Source: Mariprofundaceae bacterium
Lineage (GTDB): Bacteria; Pseudomonadota; Zetaproteobacteria; Mariprofundales; Mariprofundaceae
Assembly: GCA_030950925.1 (NCBI GenBank)
Contig: JAUZQO010000009.1
Location: 89,162-153,161, forward strand
DNA length: 64,000 nucleotides
Direction of reading: 5' to 3'
This document shows positions 17,817 through 27,387 of this stretch, piece by piece; position 1 is the stretch's first letter, and each line of letters starts with the position of its first letter. Below the pieces are notes generated by a model that saw only the letters and a list, made by a program, of their open reading frames with translations, ran no database searches and was not told where the DNA came from. The position numbers and the translations under genes are program-made.

Positions 17817-20474
17817 TTAAATCAAAGCTTCAAGTTTATCTTGCGATAGCAACAGTTCTGCCAATTTCGATTGATTGCCCTTTAAATCGGAGCGTACTTT
17901 TGTCACCACAGCTTCAGGTGCGCTATCCACAAATTTGGTATTAGATAGACGTTGCTGTAATTTTTCAACATCGGCTTGTAACTTGGTAATATTCTTCACC
18001 ACACGGTTCAGCTCTTCTTGTACATTGACCAAGCCTGCCAAGGGTAAGAAGATTTTAATGGCTTCGAGCGGTGCCACAGCAGCATTTTCCACTTCAGTAT
18101 CAGCTTCCAACCACTGCAATGTTTCTAATTTAGCTAAACTCATCAATACACGTTGTTGCGGCTCTAATTCGGCACGAAGCGTATCACTCAGGGCTATCGA
18201 AGCATCAATTTTTTTACCAGGTGCCACACTCATCTCACCACGAATGGAGCGAATCGCACTCACAATATCCATCACACGCTGCATATGTCCTTTGGCTTGC
18301 TGATCATCAATATAATTGCTCACCCATGCATCACTCACCAAACATGCATCATCACCATGCAACTCTTGAAACAAGATTTCAGTAATAAACGGGCAAATAG
18401 GATGCAACAAACGCAACCAACCATCCAATACCGTCAACATCACGATTTGCGTTTCTTCTTTGGCAGCGCCCTCATCCTTGTATAAAGAAACCTTAGCAGC
18501 TTCCACATACCAATCACAATAAGAACCCCAAATAAACGCATACAAAGCAGTTGCTGCTTCATTAAAACGATAGTCTTGCAACGCTTTGGATACATCTTGT
18601 GCTGTTTGATTCAGCTCAGAAAGAATCCAACGGTTCACATCGTTGCTCGGTTGAATCGAAGCATCAGGCTTCGCATCACCACGATTCATAAACACAAAAC
18701 GCGCCGCATTCCAAATTTTATTCATAAAATTACGGTTGGATTCAATGCGCGTAATATCCAATTTCACATCGCGCCCAGGGGTTGCCATGTGTGCCAATGT
18801 AAAGCGTAAAGCATCCGCACCATAAGCTTCAATCATTTCAAGTGGATCCACCACATTACCCTTGGATTTTGACATCTTTTGTCCATCTTTATCACGAATC
18901 AAGGCATGAATATAAACATCTTTGAAAGGTACTTTTCCTGTAAATTTCTTGCCCATCATCATCATGCGGGCAACCCAGAAAAAGATAATATCAAAGCCTG
19001 TCACCAACACATTCGTTGAATAAAACTTCGTCATATCTTCGCTGTCTGTTTTTCCATCCCAACCTAATGTTGTAAATGGCCATAAGCCCGATGAAAACCA
19101 AGTATCCAGCACATCATCATCTTGTTTGATGGCTTTAGAGCCGCAACCGCCACGATTGTTCCCGCATTGATCAGGCGCCTCACGGCTAACAGTGATATGA
19201 TCGCAATCTGCGCAATACCAAGCAGGAATACGATGACCCCACCACAGTTGGCGAGAAATACACCAATCTTGGATATTGCGCATCCAGTCAAAATACGTTT
19301 TCTCCCAATGTTGGGGGACAAAGCGTGTATCACCGTCTTCCACAGCTTTGATGGCAGGATCTGCCAGATCTTGAATGGCAACATACCATTGATCGGTTAA
19401 ATAAGGTTCAATCACCGCATGAGAACGGTCGCCACGTCCCACTTTGTGTTCGTGTTCTTCAACCTTGTATAACAAACCTTCCGCTTCCAAATCAGCAATA
19501 ATGCGTTCACGCGCTTCATATCTATCCAAACCAACATATTGCTCAGGAATAAAATCTTCATGGTTGATGTGCGCGGTGTTGGTGAAGATATTACGCATGG
19601 GTAAATCATGGCGTTTGCCGACTTCATAATCGTTGAAATCGTGGGCAGGCGTGATTTTCACACAACCTGTACCAAAATCTGGATCAACATAATTATCAGC
19701 AATAACAGGGATGGTACGATTGCACAAAGGAAGAATAAGCTCTTTACCAATCAAATCCTTGAAACGTTCATCCGATGGGTGAACTGCCACTGCACCATCG
19801 CCCAATAAGGTTTCGGGTCTAGTCGTAGCAACAACCAACGACTTACCTGAACCATCGGCATAGGGGTATTGAATATGCCAGAAATGTCCTGCCTCTTCTT
19901 CGTGAACCACTTCCAAATCGGACACTGCCGTTTCCAACACAGGATCCCAGTTAACCAAGCGTTTACCGCGATAAATCAACCCTTCTTCAAACAAACGTAC
20001 AAACACTTCTTGTACTGCATCAGACGAACCTTCATCCATGGTAAATCGTTCGCGTGACCAATCAATCGAGAAGCCCAAGTGTTTCATTTGATCTAAAATG
20101 ATACCACCCGATTCCGCTTTCCATTCCCAGACTTTTTCAATAAAGGCTTCTCGCCCTAAATCACGGCGATGAATACCTTTCGCATCAAGCTGACGTTCCA
20201 CCACCATTTGCGTGGCAATGCCTGCATGATCCAAGCCCAATTGCCAAAGTACTTCTTTGCCCAACATACGTTGCCAACGCACCAGCATATCTTGAATCGT
20301 ACCTGAAAAAGCATGCCCCATGTGCAAACTACCTGTCACATTGGGGGGTGGCAATGTGATACTATACTGTTCTTTGGCGCCTTTACGTGGCTTGAAGGCA
20401 TCCGAATCCAACCATTGTTGGGTGATTTCTGCTTCCATCTCTTGCGGGTTATATGTTTTATCCAATATGCTCAT
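17817..20474 (-). CDS. valS: Valyl-tRNA synthetase
   Basis: 885 residues, close to the usual bacterial length. It charges tRNA-Val. Class I signatures are present: HIGH-type HMGH at residues 51-54 and KMSKS at about residue 535 (DGQKMSKSKGNV). The editing (CP1) domain lies between them, with TTRPETLLGDGAVAVHP. The C-terminal coiled arm (ELNRVVKNITKLQADVEKLQ) that holds the tRNA is intact. No T-box or other leader is visible in the 30-base gap upstream, so it is probably read from the preceding acidic-protein gene. Confidence 0.97.
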   Translation of the reverse strand: MSILDKTYNPQEMEAEITQQWLDSDAFKPRKGAKEQYSITLPPPNVTGSLHMGHAFSGTIQDMLVRWQRMLGKEVLWQLGLDHAGIATQMVVERQLDAKGIHRRDLGREAFIEKVWEWKAESGGIILDQMKHLGFSIDWSRERFTMDEGSSDAVQEVFVRLFEEGLIYRGKRLVNWDPVLETAVSDLEVVHEEEAGHFWHIQYPYADGSGKSLVVATTRPETLLGDGAVAVHPSDERFKDLIGKELILPLCNRTIPVIADNYVDPDFGTGCVKITPAHDFNDYEVGKRHDLPMRNIFTNTAHINHEDFIPEQYVGLDRYEARERIIADLEAEGLLYKVEEHEHKVGRGDRSHAVIEPYLTDQWYVAIQDLADPAIKAVEDGDTRFVPQHWEKTYFDWMRNIQDWCISRQLWWGHRIPAWYCADCDHITVSREAPDQCGNNRGGCGSKAIKQDDDVLDTWFSSGLWPFTTLGWDGKTDSEDMTKFYSTNVLVTGFDIIFFWVARMMMMGKKFTGKVPFKDVYIHALIRDKDGQKMSKSKGNVVDPLEMIEAYGADALRFTLAHMATPGRDVKLDITRIESNRNFMNKIWNAARFVFMNRGDAKPDASIQPSNDVNRWILSELNQTAQDVSKALQDYRFNEAATALYAFIWGSYCDWYVEAAKVSLYKDEGAAKEETQIVMLTVLDGWLRLLHPICPFITEILFQELHGDDACLVSDAWVSNYIDDQQAKGHMQRVMDIVSAIRSIRGEMSVAPGKKIDASIALSDTLRAELEPQQRVLMSLAKLETLQWLEADTEVENAAVAPLEAIKIFLPLAGLVNVQEELNRVVKNITKLQADVEKLQQRLSNTKFVDSAPEAVVTKVRSDLKGNQSKLAELLLSQDKLEALI

Positions 20475-20503
20475 TTTTTCTCATTCTTTGGTTTATTTTA
20501 TTG

Positions 20504-21148
20504 TTATTTCTCTAACGGTTCATTTTGCAATATCTGCAAATGTGTCTGTAACGATGTCCGAATTATATCAGGTAAAAGTTGGTTAAATTGATAAGAGACA
20601 TCCATCGAAACCAACTCCAATACCTGTTCAAGTTGTTTGGCATTCAGGTGAACCCCTTGCATTTGTTGGTTATCTTTCTGCACAACGGGTTTAGATGTTT
20701 TTTCAGGCTCAACATCATCGTCATCCATGGCTTCCAACAAAGGGGAGAAAGCGTCTGAAAGCTGCTCTTGCTTTTCCACCATCATATCTTGGGTTAATAT
20801 CACCCGAGGTAACATGGCGGCATCACCTTGACTATCCACACTGGGTTCTTGTCGAAAATTCGCATCAGGCACATCAACATCGAGATGTCGAGGTGGTTGA
20901 AGCGTGGTTTTTACGATATTTTTTTTGGACGGTGTCATCACTTTTGAAGGAATATTTGTTACTTTTTCCTGTTCCACTGGAGAAGCTACCTTTAAAGTAT
21001 CTTTTGAATGACTGATCTCTACAGTAGATTTCAGAACTGCTCGCACGGGTGTAGGCTTTACTTTACCCGATGGCGTTTCATCATTCCCTTCTTGCAACAG
21101 TTCATCCAAACTGGCAAGAATATCATCAATATCCCAATCTTGGCTCAT
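20504..21148 (-). CDS. Acidic low-complexity protein, unknown
   Basis: 214 residues from the ATG at 21148; a GTG six bases upstream is the alternative. Not recognised. The N-terminus (SQDWDIDDILASLDELLQEG) and the C-terminal helical segment (QLEQVLELVSMDVSYQFNQL and onward) flank a long disordered Pro/Lys/Val middle. A short N-terminal helix, a disordered linker and a C-terminal helical oligomerisation segment is the layout of PopZ/DUF2497 polar organisers, and DILASLDELL loosely resembles their EILASIRRI motif. This is weak resemblance, not identification. It lies just upstream of valS. Confidence 0.55.
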   Translation of the reverse strand: MSQDWDIDDILASLDELLQEGNDETPSGKVKPTPVRAVLKSTVEISHSKDTLKVASPVEQEKVTNIPSKVMTPSKKNIVKTTLQPPRHLDVDVPDANFRQEPSVDSQGDAAMLPRVILTQDMMVEKQEQLSDAFSPLLEAMDDDDVEPEKTSKPVVQKDNQQMQGVHLNAKQLEQVLELVSMDVSYQFNQLLPDIIRTSLQTHLQILQNEPLEK

Positions 21149-21714
21149 AAACACGCATCATAAGTATGCATCCCCAAAGGGCAAAGGATCATCATCATAT
21201 AACGGTTCGGCTTACCCAAGGTTTTTTCTATAATCCTGTTAGCAAGTATGCCAAGCTCAATTTTAAGAGCCTTGTTTTTTCGCACCCAAATACTCACATT
21301 GAGCAGGTAGTATTACAAGAAAGTTGGCTCTTCTAAAATTCAAGTCGGTAGGCAAAATTGATTGATCTTGGAAAAGCCTAATTTTCCAGTGATTAGGGGG
21401 TTTTCTCAATTAGTTAAGCCAAATCATGGTTACGACTAAATTGATCATTGCTGCATAATTTCTTTTTAAACGCTCATAAAATCCGCGTTAAGCGGAACCC
21501 CGCCTCCCACTCGTGAAAATGAAATGATACCCATCATTTTATTTTTTTCGAGGGGGACGAAGGGGGAGAGCTACTTAATTTCTTGGGGTATTATAGATGA
21601 AGACCCTCGACGAGGACTTAAAGAATAACTCGAGCCCAATGCCGAAAATTAGGGGAGAGTTGTATAAAAAAGTAAGCTACGTTGTCGTAACTCCTTGGGA
21701 TCATTCTTATAAAA
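21149..21714. other. Intergenic stretch, no gene recognised
   Basis: 566 bases between the acidic protein and the tRNA-Arg genes. An inverted pair (AAGAGCC near 21268, GGCTCTT near 21326) and a short perfect hairpin (AAATGAT, loop ACCC, ATCATTT, followed by TATTTTTTT, near 21523-21550) are visible. The latter could end a plus-strand transcript, but there is no plus-strand gene before it. A 50-codon minus-strand reading frame into the upstream region has no recognisable content. I see no RNA gene or promoter I would defend. Confidence 0.4.
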
Positions 21715-21791
21715 TGGTGCTCCCTGAGCGATTCGAACGCCCGGCCTTCTGATTCGTAGTCAGATGCTCTATCCAGCTGAGCTAAGGGAGC
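21715..21791 (-). tRNA. tRNA-Arg (anticodon ACG), distal copy
   Basis: 77 bases including encoded CCA. The acceptor stem GCTCCCT pairs with AGGGAGC, the discriminator is A, the D arm is GCTC..GAGC, the anticodon stem TCTGA/TCAGA holds loop CTACGAA (anticodon ACG, read as ICG after deamination), and the T arm has TTCGAAT. It is identical in sequence to the copy 24 bases upstream. Confidence 0.97.
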
Positions 21792-21815
21792 CTAGTGTAA
21801 CATGTTATGGGGAAA

Positions 21816-21892
21816 TGGTGCTCCCTGAGCGATTCGAACGCCCGGCCTTCTGATTCGTAGTCAGATGCTCTATCCAGCTGAGCTAAGGGAGC
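21816..21892 (-). tRNA. tRNA-Arg (anticodon ACG), proximal copy
   Basis: 77 bases with encoded CCA, identical to the downstream copy. Its 5' part (21870-21892) is also the last 23 bases of the DUF2155-like lipoprotein gene: that reading frame runs through the acceptor stem and stops at the TAG in the D-loop. The tRNA-Ser, the lipoprotein gene and both tRNA-Arg genes are on one strand with short gaps and may form one transcript. Confidence 0.97.
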
Positions 21893-22364
21893 CTTTTCCT
21901 TCTTTGGAAATTTCGCGAAAGGTAACGCCTTTCAACCAAACTTTCCAGTGTGGATTATCCAAACCAAAAAGTTCAGGGAAATCCAAGTATAACCAACCTT
22001 TATACATGATGTGCCCATTCAATTTCAACTCAACAAAAGCAGCAGGGTTATCCATTGTGTCATCATCAATCATTTGTCCTGATTGAATGCGAAGCCCTTT
22101 TGCCAAGCCAAGTAAGCGAACATGCCAGCGACCAAAATTCACATCATCACCTTTATTCAAAGGAATTTCTGTGACTTTACCTGTATTACGGTGTAAAAAC
22201 CTTAAAACAATACTTCCATTTTCAGAGGAAGACCATTCAGGTAACACACTTTCATGGTTTTGTGAATGACTATCATCGGAAGATTGTAAAGGTAACTGCC
22301 AGTGTATGGATTCATGTGTTTGTGTTTTATCACAACCTGAACAAAAACATAACACCATCAACAT
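21870..22364 (-). CDS. DUF2155-like lipoprotein between tRNA genes
   Basis: About 164 residues from ATG 22364 (an ATG at 22358 is also possible). It opens with a short hydrophobic stretch ending in a lipobox-like CSGC, so it is probably a lipoprotein. The core resembles DUF2155: LRFLHRNTGKVTEIPLNKGD, FGRWHVRLLG, AAFVELKLNG, and the diagnostic end YKGWLYLDFPELFGLDNPHW then VWLKGV. Family function is unknown. The reading frame stays open upstream through the tRNA-Ser gene, but that extension is tRNA sequence and is rejected. The last codons (GSLSSAG and TAG) lie inside the tRNA-Arg gene, which is unusual. Confidence 0.72.
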   Translation of the reverse strand: MLMVLCFCSGCDKTQTHESIHWQLPLQSSDDSHSQNHESVLPEWSSSENGSIVLRFLHRNTGKVTEIPLNKGDDVNFGRWHVRLLGLAKGLRIQSGQMIDDDTMDNPAAFVELKLNGHIMYKGWLYLDFPELFGLDNPHWKVWLKGVTFREISKEGKGSLSSAG

Positions 22365-22384
22365 CAGTCCGACCAATCCAGAAC

Positions 22385-22474
22385 TGGCGGAGAGAGAGGG
22401 ATTCGAACCCTCGATAGGAGTAAACCTATACACCCTTAGCAGGGGTGCGCTTTCAGCCACTCAGCCATCTCTCC
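22385..22474 (-). tRNA. tRNA-Ser (anticodon GCT)
   Basis: 90 bases with encoded CCA. The acceptor stem GGAGAGA pairs with TCTCTCC, the discriminator is G, the anticodon stem CACCC/GGGTG carries loop CTGCTAA (GCT), and there is a long class II variable arm (TATAGGTTTACTCCTATC) and a T loop TTCGAAT. It starts the tRNA/lipoprotein group. Confidence 0.97.
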
Positions 22475-22536
22475 GTTGTTCTGATTTTCTCGATTTAAGT
22501 GATACCCACAAGTGAGTAACATCTTGAATGGCGCGC

Positions 22537-22564
22537 AGTATAGGTTGGTATAAGCTCATGGCAA
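22537..22564 (-). promoter_or_regulatory. Sigma70-type promoter for tRNA-Ser group
   Basis: On the minus strand TTGCCA (-35) and TATACT (-10) are separated by 16 bases, with a GC-rich GCGCGCC right after the -10 box that resembles a stringent discriminator. The tRNA-Ser 5' end is about 60 bases downstream. No other start signal lies between pgi and the tRNA. Confidence 0.6.
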
Positions 22565-22574
22565 GTTCCTTTTT

Positions 22575-24224
22575 TTATGATTCAATACGATGGGTTTTAT
22601 AATAGTTAATCAAACCATTGGTAGAAGCATCATGACTGTCGACGTCATCATCAAACATGAGTTCAGGAAGAATACTACGAGCCAACTCTTTGCCCAGTTC
22701 GACTCCCCATTGATCATAGGCATTGATATCCCAAATTACACTTTGGACAAAAATTTTATGTTCGTACATGGCAATCAAACTACCCAAAGTTTGAGGATTC
22801 AAACGTTGAAAAAGAATCGAGTTGGAAGGTTTGTTGCCTTGAAAGACTTTATGCGGAAGCAATGCTTCCAAGTCATCATGACTTAACCCCTTCTTTTCTA
22901 ATTCTATGCGTACTTCTTCAGCTGTTTTACCCCGCATCAAGGCTTCTGTTTGCGCAAAAAAGTTGGATAACAGAATGGTATGATGTTGTCCAATGGGGTT
23001 TTTACTATCAATCGGTGCTAAAAAATCACATGGCACAAGCTTGGTTCCTTGGTGTATTAATTGATAAAAAGCGTGCTGACCGTTGGTGCCAGGCTCACCC
23101 CAAATAATAGGACCCGTGGAATAATCGACGGCATCACCTTCACGCGTGGTCGATTTGCCATTACTTTCCATATCGCCTTGCTGGAGATAAGCTGAAAATC
23201 GATGCATATATTGGTCATACGGTAGAATCGCATGTGAGTCTGCTTGCCAAAAATTATTGTACCAAACACCCAGTAGCCCTAATATCACAGGAATATTTTC
23301 TTCCAAGGGTGCAGTCTTGAAATGCTCATCCATCTCATGCGCACCCGATAATAAATGTTCAAAATTATCCATGCCCAAATAAAGTGCAATGGAGAGACCA
23401 ACAGCACTCCACAATGAATAACGACCTCCCACCCAATCCCAAAATTCAAACATTAAATCAGGATCAATCCCAAAATTTTTCACCGCTTGAGCATTGGTCG
23501 ATACTGCAACAAAGTGCTTGGAAACCGCCGCCTTGCTACCACCACGGGTTAAAAACCAATCACGTGCGGTACGCGCATTGGTCAGTGTTTCTTGGGTGGT
23601 AAAAGTTTTGGATGCAATCACAAAAAGCGTGGTTTCACGGCTTAAATGTTTGAGTGTTTCGACCATTTGTGTGCCATCAACATTGGACACAAAGTGAATA
23701 TTTAAACCTTCTTTGGAAAAAGTTTTTAGAGCTTCACACACCATGACAGGGCCTAAATCTGAACCGCCAATACCAATATTGACAATATCAGTGATACGCT
23801 TACCTGTGCATCCTTTCCATTCGCCATTGCGCACAGAGTCTGTAAAGCTACGCATACGCTCTAAGACATGGTTGATTTTAGGCATCACATCTTCACCATC
23901 AAACATCACGGGGCGATTGGAACGATTGCGTAATGCTGTATGTAATACAGCTCGGTTTTCTGTATTATTAATATGATCACCTGAAAACAAGCGATCTCGC
24001 ATTTGTTCAACACCGCAATCTTTTGCCAGTGCAACAAGTTTTTCTTTACTCTCAATATTGATTATATTTTTAGAATAATCGAGAAGTATGCCGTTAAACT
24101 CAATAGAAAAACGTTGAAAGCGCTGGTCATCTTGTGAGAAAAGTTCGCGCATATGCACGTCTTTCATATCATTGTAATGAGCTTTCAATGCTTGCCACGC
24201 TGGTGATTCAGTCAGTTTTGTCAT
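22575..24224 (-). CDS. pgi: Glucose-6-phosphate isomerase
   Basis: 549 residues, the normal length of the long proteobacterial form. It interconverts glucose-6-phosphate and fructose-6-phosphate in the cytoplasm. Both family signatures are intact: [19 protein letters not shown] (about residue 265) and [20 protein letters not shown] (about residue 480). The catalytic-site segment GIGGSDLGP is present. A strong AGGGGGGA site precedes ATG 24224. It is followed by the tRNA group and preceded by the large channel gene on the same strand. Confidence 0.97.
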   Translation of the reverse strand: MTKLTESPAWQALKAHYNDMKDVHMRELFSQDDQRFQRFSIEFNGILLDYSKNIINIESKEKLVALAKDCGVEQMRDRLFSGDHINNTENRAVLHTALRNRSNRPVMFDGEDVMPKINHVLERMRSFTDSVRNGEWKGCTGKRITDIVNIGIGGSDLGPVMVCEALKTFSKEGLNIHFVSNVDGTQMVETLKHLSRETTLFVIASKTFTTQETLTNARTARDWFLTRGGSKAAVSKHFVAVSTNAQAVKNFGIDPDLMFEFWDWVGGRYSLWSAVGLSIALYLGMDNFEHLLSGAHEMDEHFKTAPLEENIPVILGLLGVWYNNFWQADSHAILPYDQYMHRFSAYLQQGDMESNGKSTTREGDAVDYSTGPIIWGEPGTNGQHAFYQLIHQGTKLVPCDFLAPIDSKNPIGQHHTILLSNFFAQTEALMRGKTAEEVRIELEKKGLSHDDLEALLPHKVFQGNKPSNSILFQRLNPQTLGSLIAMYEHKIFVQSVIWDINAYDQWGVELGKELARSILPELMFDDDVDSHDASTNGLINYYKTHRIES

Positions 24225-24289
24225 CCGATCCCCCCTGATTGAGGCAGGATACTAACAACGATGATAGAAAATTTCATCAAGCTTTTTTA

Positions 24290-27157
24290 TCAAAACAATT
24301 CAACATCATCATCGCCAGCAATGGCAATCAGCTCGACAATATCATCACGACAATCCGTCCAAGAATGGCGAGATACTGGGTTGGCAAAAGGGTTTAAAAT
24401 CAATTGGTTTTGACGGGCATCTGAAAAATCGGCTTCTTTGGGGAAAAGCATCTGTACTGCTGTTTGTACAGGGTCTTTCCATTGGAATGGTGTTTTCAAA
24501 CGGTAGCCAATCCATAAATGTCCTTCATCCAAAAGGTCAGCAAACAGTTGATTGGGATCTTCGGGCAAAGGATGTGTCACCTGCATCGTTTCAAGGTTCA
24601 TTTTATCATTATCACCAAAATCAATCATCAATTGATTCATCGCGTGACGTAAACCGCGTTTCATTTGGTAGGCTTCAGCGCTTTCAGATGTGTACATATG
24701 AAACGTAGTATGCGCCACATACACCCCATAAAACTCATTGGGAACGGTCATATGTACTTCAGTATAAAGGTCATCTTGCGCCAATTCTTCTTGTAGAAGT
24801 GTGACTTGTTCTCGATCATCCAATACTGGAAAGATTTTGGGTTTAATTTGCTCCTCTTCAACGATGGTCATGATATGCGATAAAGTCGTTGCAATCACAG
24901 CATAAGCATCTTCTTCCATATGTAATGGACGTGAAAGAATAATACGGTCACATTGCGTAAATTCACGCAAGGCATTCATATCAGAGAAATCCCAATATTG
25001 GCAACGGATTTTAATCAATTCATCTAGCCCAGGCTCTTCACCAATACGTCGCATGAGATAAGCTTGCTGACTGGTAATTTCTTCAGGTGGTAGGTCATCC
25101 AACATAATCAATTCAATTTTATGATAAAACAATAACAATCGTTTTAATAACAAAGGTAAACTACCCACCCAACCAATAATCAATAAACTTAATGTATCCG
25201 ATGGTTCAACCACCGCTAACCCCAAATCATCCAAATCTTTGGTGGGTTTAAGCGCATGTTCCCAACTTTTTTTATGGATACCTGTAACAAGTTCGCCATA
25301 CAAAGCATTATCATTGATGGATATACCGAGAATACCTGAAATCGTCAGTTTGGGTTTGAAAATATCACCCAATGCAAAGATTGGAAAGACTTCACCTTGC
25401 TCATCAAGCAGCGCAAGAAGTGTCACACCACGTTCAAACAACCAGTGTGTGAGCGGGGTAATGGGAGCGGATTTTTGATATTCATGATGACTCAGCATCC
25501 ATGTGCCACCCTCTTCTTGAATCAATTCTCCCGACCATTCCGTGATATTTAAAGATGATTCTTCAGCGCGTTCAGGAATGAGTAGGCGACTAATCACTTG
25601 GTCAAAATCACTGTAGCGCATAATATTACAAAACGCATTGGCTCGGAAATCTGCTTCCGATAACACCGCAGTTGGCTTGTCATAGCGTCCTTTTTTATCC
25701 CAACCTACTTGGAGCATATGCTTGTGAGACGCCAAGTGTGGCTCTGCCATACCTGGAATAGCAAAACTTAGTGGAATATCTGGATTTACTTTGCGAATAG
25801 CCAGTAAACTAAAAAAAGCATGGGATAAAGATCGAGCATTGCTGGCAGGCGGCATCAATATCATCGCTTGTTTTGCAGCGGCTAAGTTAACACGACGTAA
25901 ATCTGTTAAGTGTTCAAAACTACCACGACGATACGTCATCCATTTTTCATTGATGACTTCTTCAGGCACATTTTCATCATGGTGAAGCAATACCAATTTG
26001 AGTTTGGTAAACGAGCGTTCAGAAATCGTTTTAAGTTGACGGATAATATAGGGGGCAGCGGCTGTCCAACCCAGCATGACCATGTGGTTGGTAATCACAA
26101 GACGTTCATTACGGAGCTTGGTCATCAAACCCGATACAATATTGGCACCAATACCAATGAAAAAAGCAAACACAAATACGCCTGTAATGACCGCAGCAAT
26201 CGAATACAAGGCAAGTGCCACAGTATCTGGGAAATAAACTGAGTTTCCAGGGTCTGTTAACAAACGAAAAGCAAACCAAATGGGTGCAAATATATTTTGA
26301 TCCGCAGCATCCACCACACCATCACGGGTGAAATCAATATCACTGAGTGATAAATGCGCAAAAACACCACCACCAATGGAAAAGACTGCAAGAATCAACA
26401 CAATCAAATTGATTTCTTGCATAAATTGACCTTCACGCAAGACATCTTTTAAGTTCCGAATAATCACCATCCAAGGCCTAAACAATCGAATCAAGCGCAA
26501 CATACGCAACATGCCACCCAGAGCTAAAAATGAGAGAAAAGGCAACATGGCAATGGTTGCCAACAAATCAAGCCACCAAAAACACCATTCTAAAACATAT
26601 TCAGTATGCGTTTCATAACGCATACTCTTCATAATGATATAACGCATACCTAGCTCACCAAAAAAGAAAAAAATAACCACCCATAATAAGGCATCGGTTG
26701 CAAAAAATGACACAAGAATCACCAATGATATAAACATACCATAAGTGGGTGAATACATCGCACTTTGTAAATCAAGGTAACGAAATATTCTTAACGTACG
26801 TAAGAGGTAAATACCACGTAAAAAACGCATGGCTGCCATGTTTTCTGCGACTACGGAGAAGTCCAAGACTGTAATGAGCAGGGATAACACACCAATAACA
26901 TCCAAAACCAATAATAAAACATCAACTTTATGATTTAAAGATGAGCGATAAGGGATAATCTTACTTTTACGTTGTAAAATTTTGATGCGCATGATGACTT
27001 CAAAACCAAAGACAATAAATAGAAAGCCTGCAAGAATAGGGTTATGTGTAAAAGATAGTGCAATCAATCCCATCATAATAAAAGCAAAACGAGGGTGCGA
27101 GAGCATCCATTCAATATGATAAAAGAGCAGCGAACGATCTTTAAATACAATTTGCAC
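24290..27157 (-). CDS. CASTOR/POLLUX-like RCK channel with tandem voltage-sensor-like modules
   Basis: 955 residues from GTG 27157 (GAGGG upstream). Parts in order: membrane helices 23-100 ending in an arginine-spaced S4-like helix (107-128, RFLRGIYLLRTLRIFRYL); a second helix set (140-212) with another S4-like helix (213-237, LRMLRLIRLFRPW); S5 (249-270); an EF-hand/dockerin-like loop D275-D286 (DFTRDGVVDAAD); pore helix and filter near 291-305 (LLTDPGN, like the ADxGN filter of CASTOR/POLLUX); S6 (315-345); an RCK domain from about 354 (MVMLGWTAAAPYIIRQL); and a second RCK-like unit (LLIIGWVGSLPLLLKRLL). The family conducts K+ or Ca2+. Two S4-like helices before one pore are unusual. Confidence 0.82.
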   Translation of the reverse strand: MQIVFKDRSLLFYHIEWMLSHPRFAFIMMGLIALSFTHNPILAGFLFIVFGFEVIMRIKILQRKSKIIPYRSSLNHKVDVLLLVLDVIGVLSLLITVLDFSVVAENMAAMRFLRGIYLLRTLRIFRYLDLQSAMYSPTYGMFISLVILVSFFATDALLWVVIFFFFGELGMRYIIMKSMRYETHTEYVLEWCFWWLDLLATIAMLPFLSFLALGGMLRMLRLIRLFRPWMVIIRNLKDVLREGQFMQEINLIVLILAVFSIGGGVFAHLSLSDIDFTRDGVVDAADQNIFAPIWFAFRLLTDPGNSVYFPDTVALALYSIAAVITGVFVFAFFIGIGANIVSGLMTKLRNERLVITNHMVMLGWTAAAPYIIRQLKTISERSFTKLKLVLLHHDENVPEEVINEKWMTYRRGSFEHLTDLRRVNLAAAKQAMILMPPASNARSLSHAFFSLLAIRKVNPDIPLSFAIPGMAEPHLASHKHMLQVGWDKKGRYDKPTAVLSEADFRANAFCNIMRYSDFDQVISRLLIPERAEESSLNITEWSGELIQEEGGTWMLSHHEYQKSAPITPLTHWLFERGVTLLALLDEQGEVFPIFALGDIFKPKLTISGILGISINDNALYGELVTGIHKKSWEHALKPTKDLDDLGLAVVEPSDTLSLLIIGWVGSLPLLLKRLLLFYHKIELIMLDDLPPEEITSQQAYLMRRIGEEPGLDELIKIRCQYWDFSDMNALREFTQCDRIILSRPLHMEEDAYAVIATTLSHIMTIVEEEQIKPKIFPVLDDREQVTLLQEELAQDDLYTEVHMTVPNEFYGVYVAHTTFHMYTSESAEAYQMKRGLRHAMNQLMIDFGDNDKMNLETMQVTHPLPEDPNQLFADLLDEGHLWIGYRLKTPFQWKDPVQTAVQMLFPKEADFSDARQNQLILNPFANPVSRHSWTDCRDDIVELIAIAGDDDVELF

Positions 27158-27387
27158 GGTATATGAACCCTCTTTTGTTAAAATAGTCTATCAAGTCAGT
27201 CACCACAATAAAGCAAATCAAATGCCATGATGTATAAGAAAGAGGCTGGACTCAAAAGCATCAAGTACGCTTTGACGGTGCGTTGAATCCTAGTGGCTTA
27301 AACCTGAGTCTTTATGAACAAGTTGATAGAGGAACTCATCTAGCCCAGGTTTCGCCACGGTAGCCATCCATCCTAGGAGTTTAAAAA
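27158..27387 (+). other. Possible structured leader of the moxR operon
   Basis: 230 bases between the divergent channel gene and moxR. Several self-complementary pairs occur: AAAGC/GCTTT near 27257, AAACCTG near 27300 with CAGGTTT near 27347, and CCTAG near 27289 with CTAGG near 27372, the last just before the ribosome site AGGAG. This could be a leader that hides the start, but no known riboswitch consensus is recognised. Confidence 0.25.

Noticed and set aside
21149..21320. Minus-strand 50-codon open stretch running into the acidic-protein region
   Set aside because: No recognisable motif, no start signal, and length within chance.
22365..22460. N-terminal extension of the DUF2155-like lipoprotein through the tRNA-Ser gene
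   Set aside because: The extension is tRNA sequence read as protein; the lipobox then falls too far from the start.
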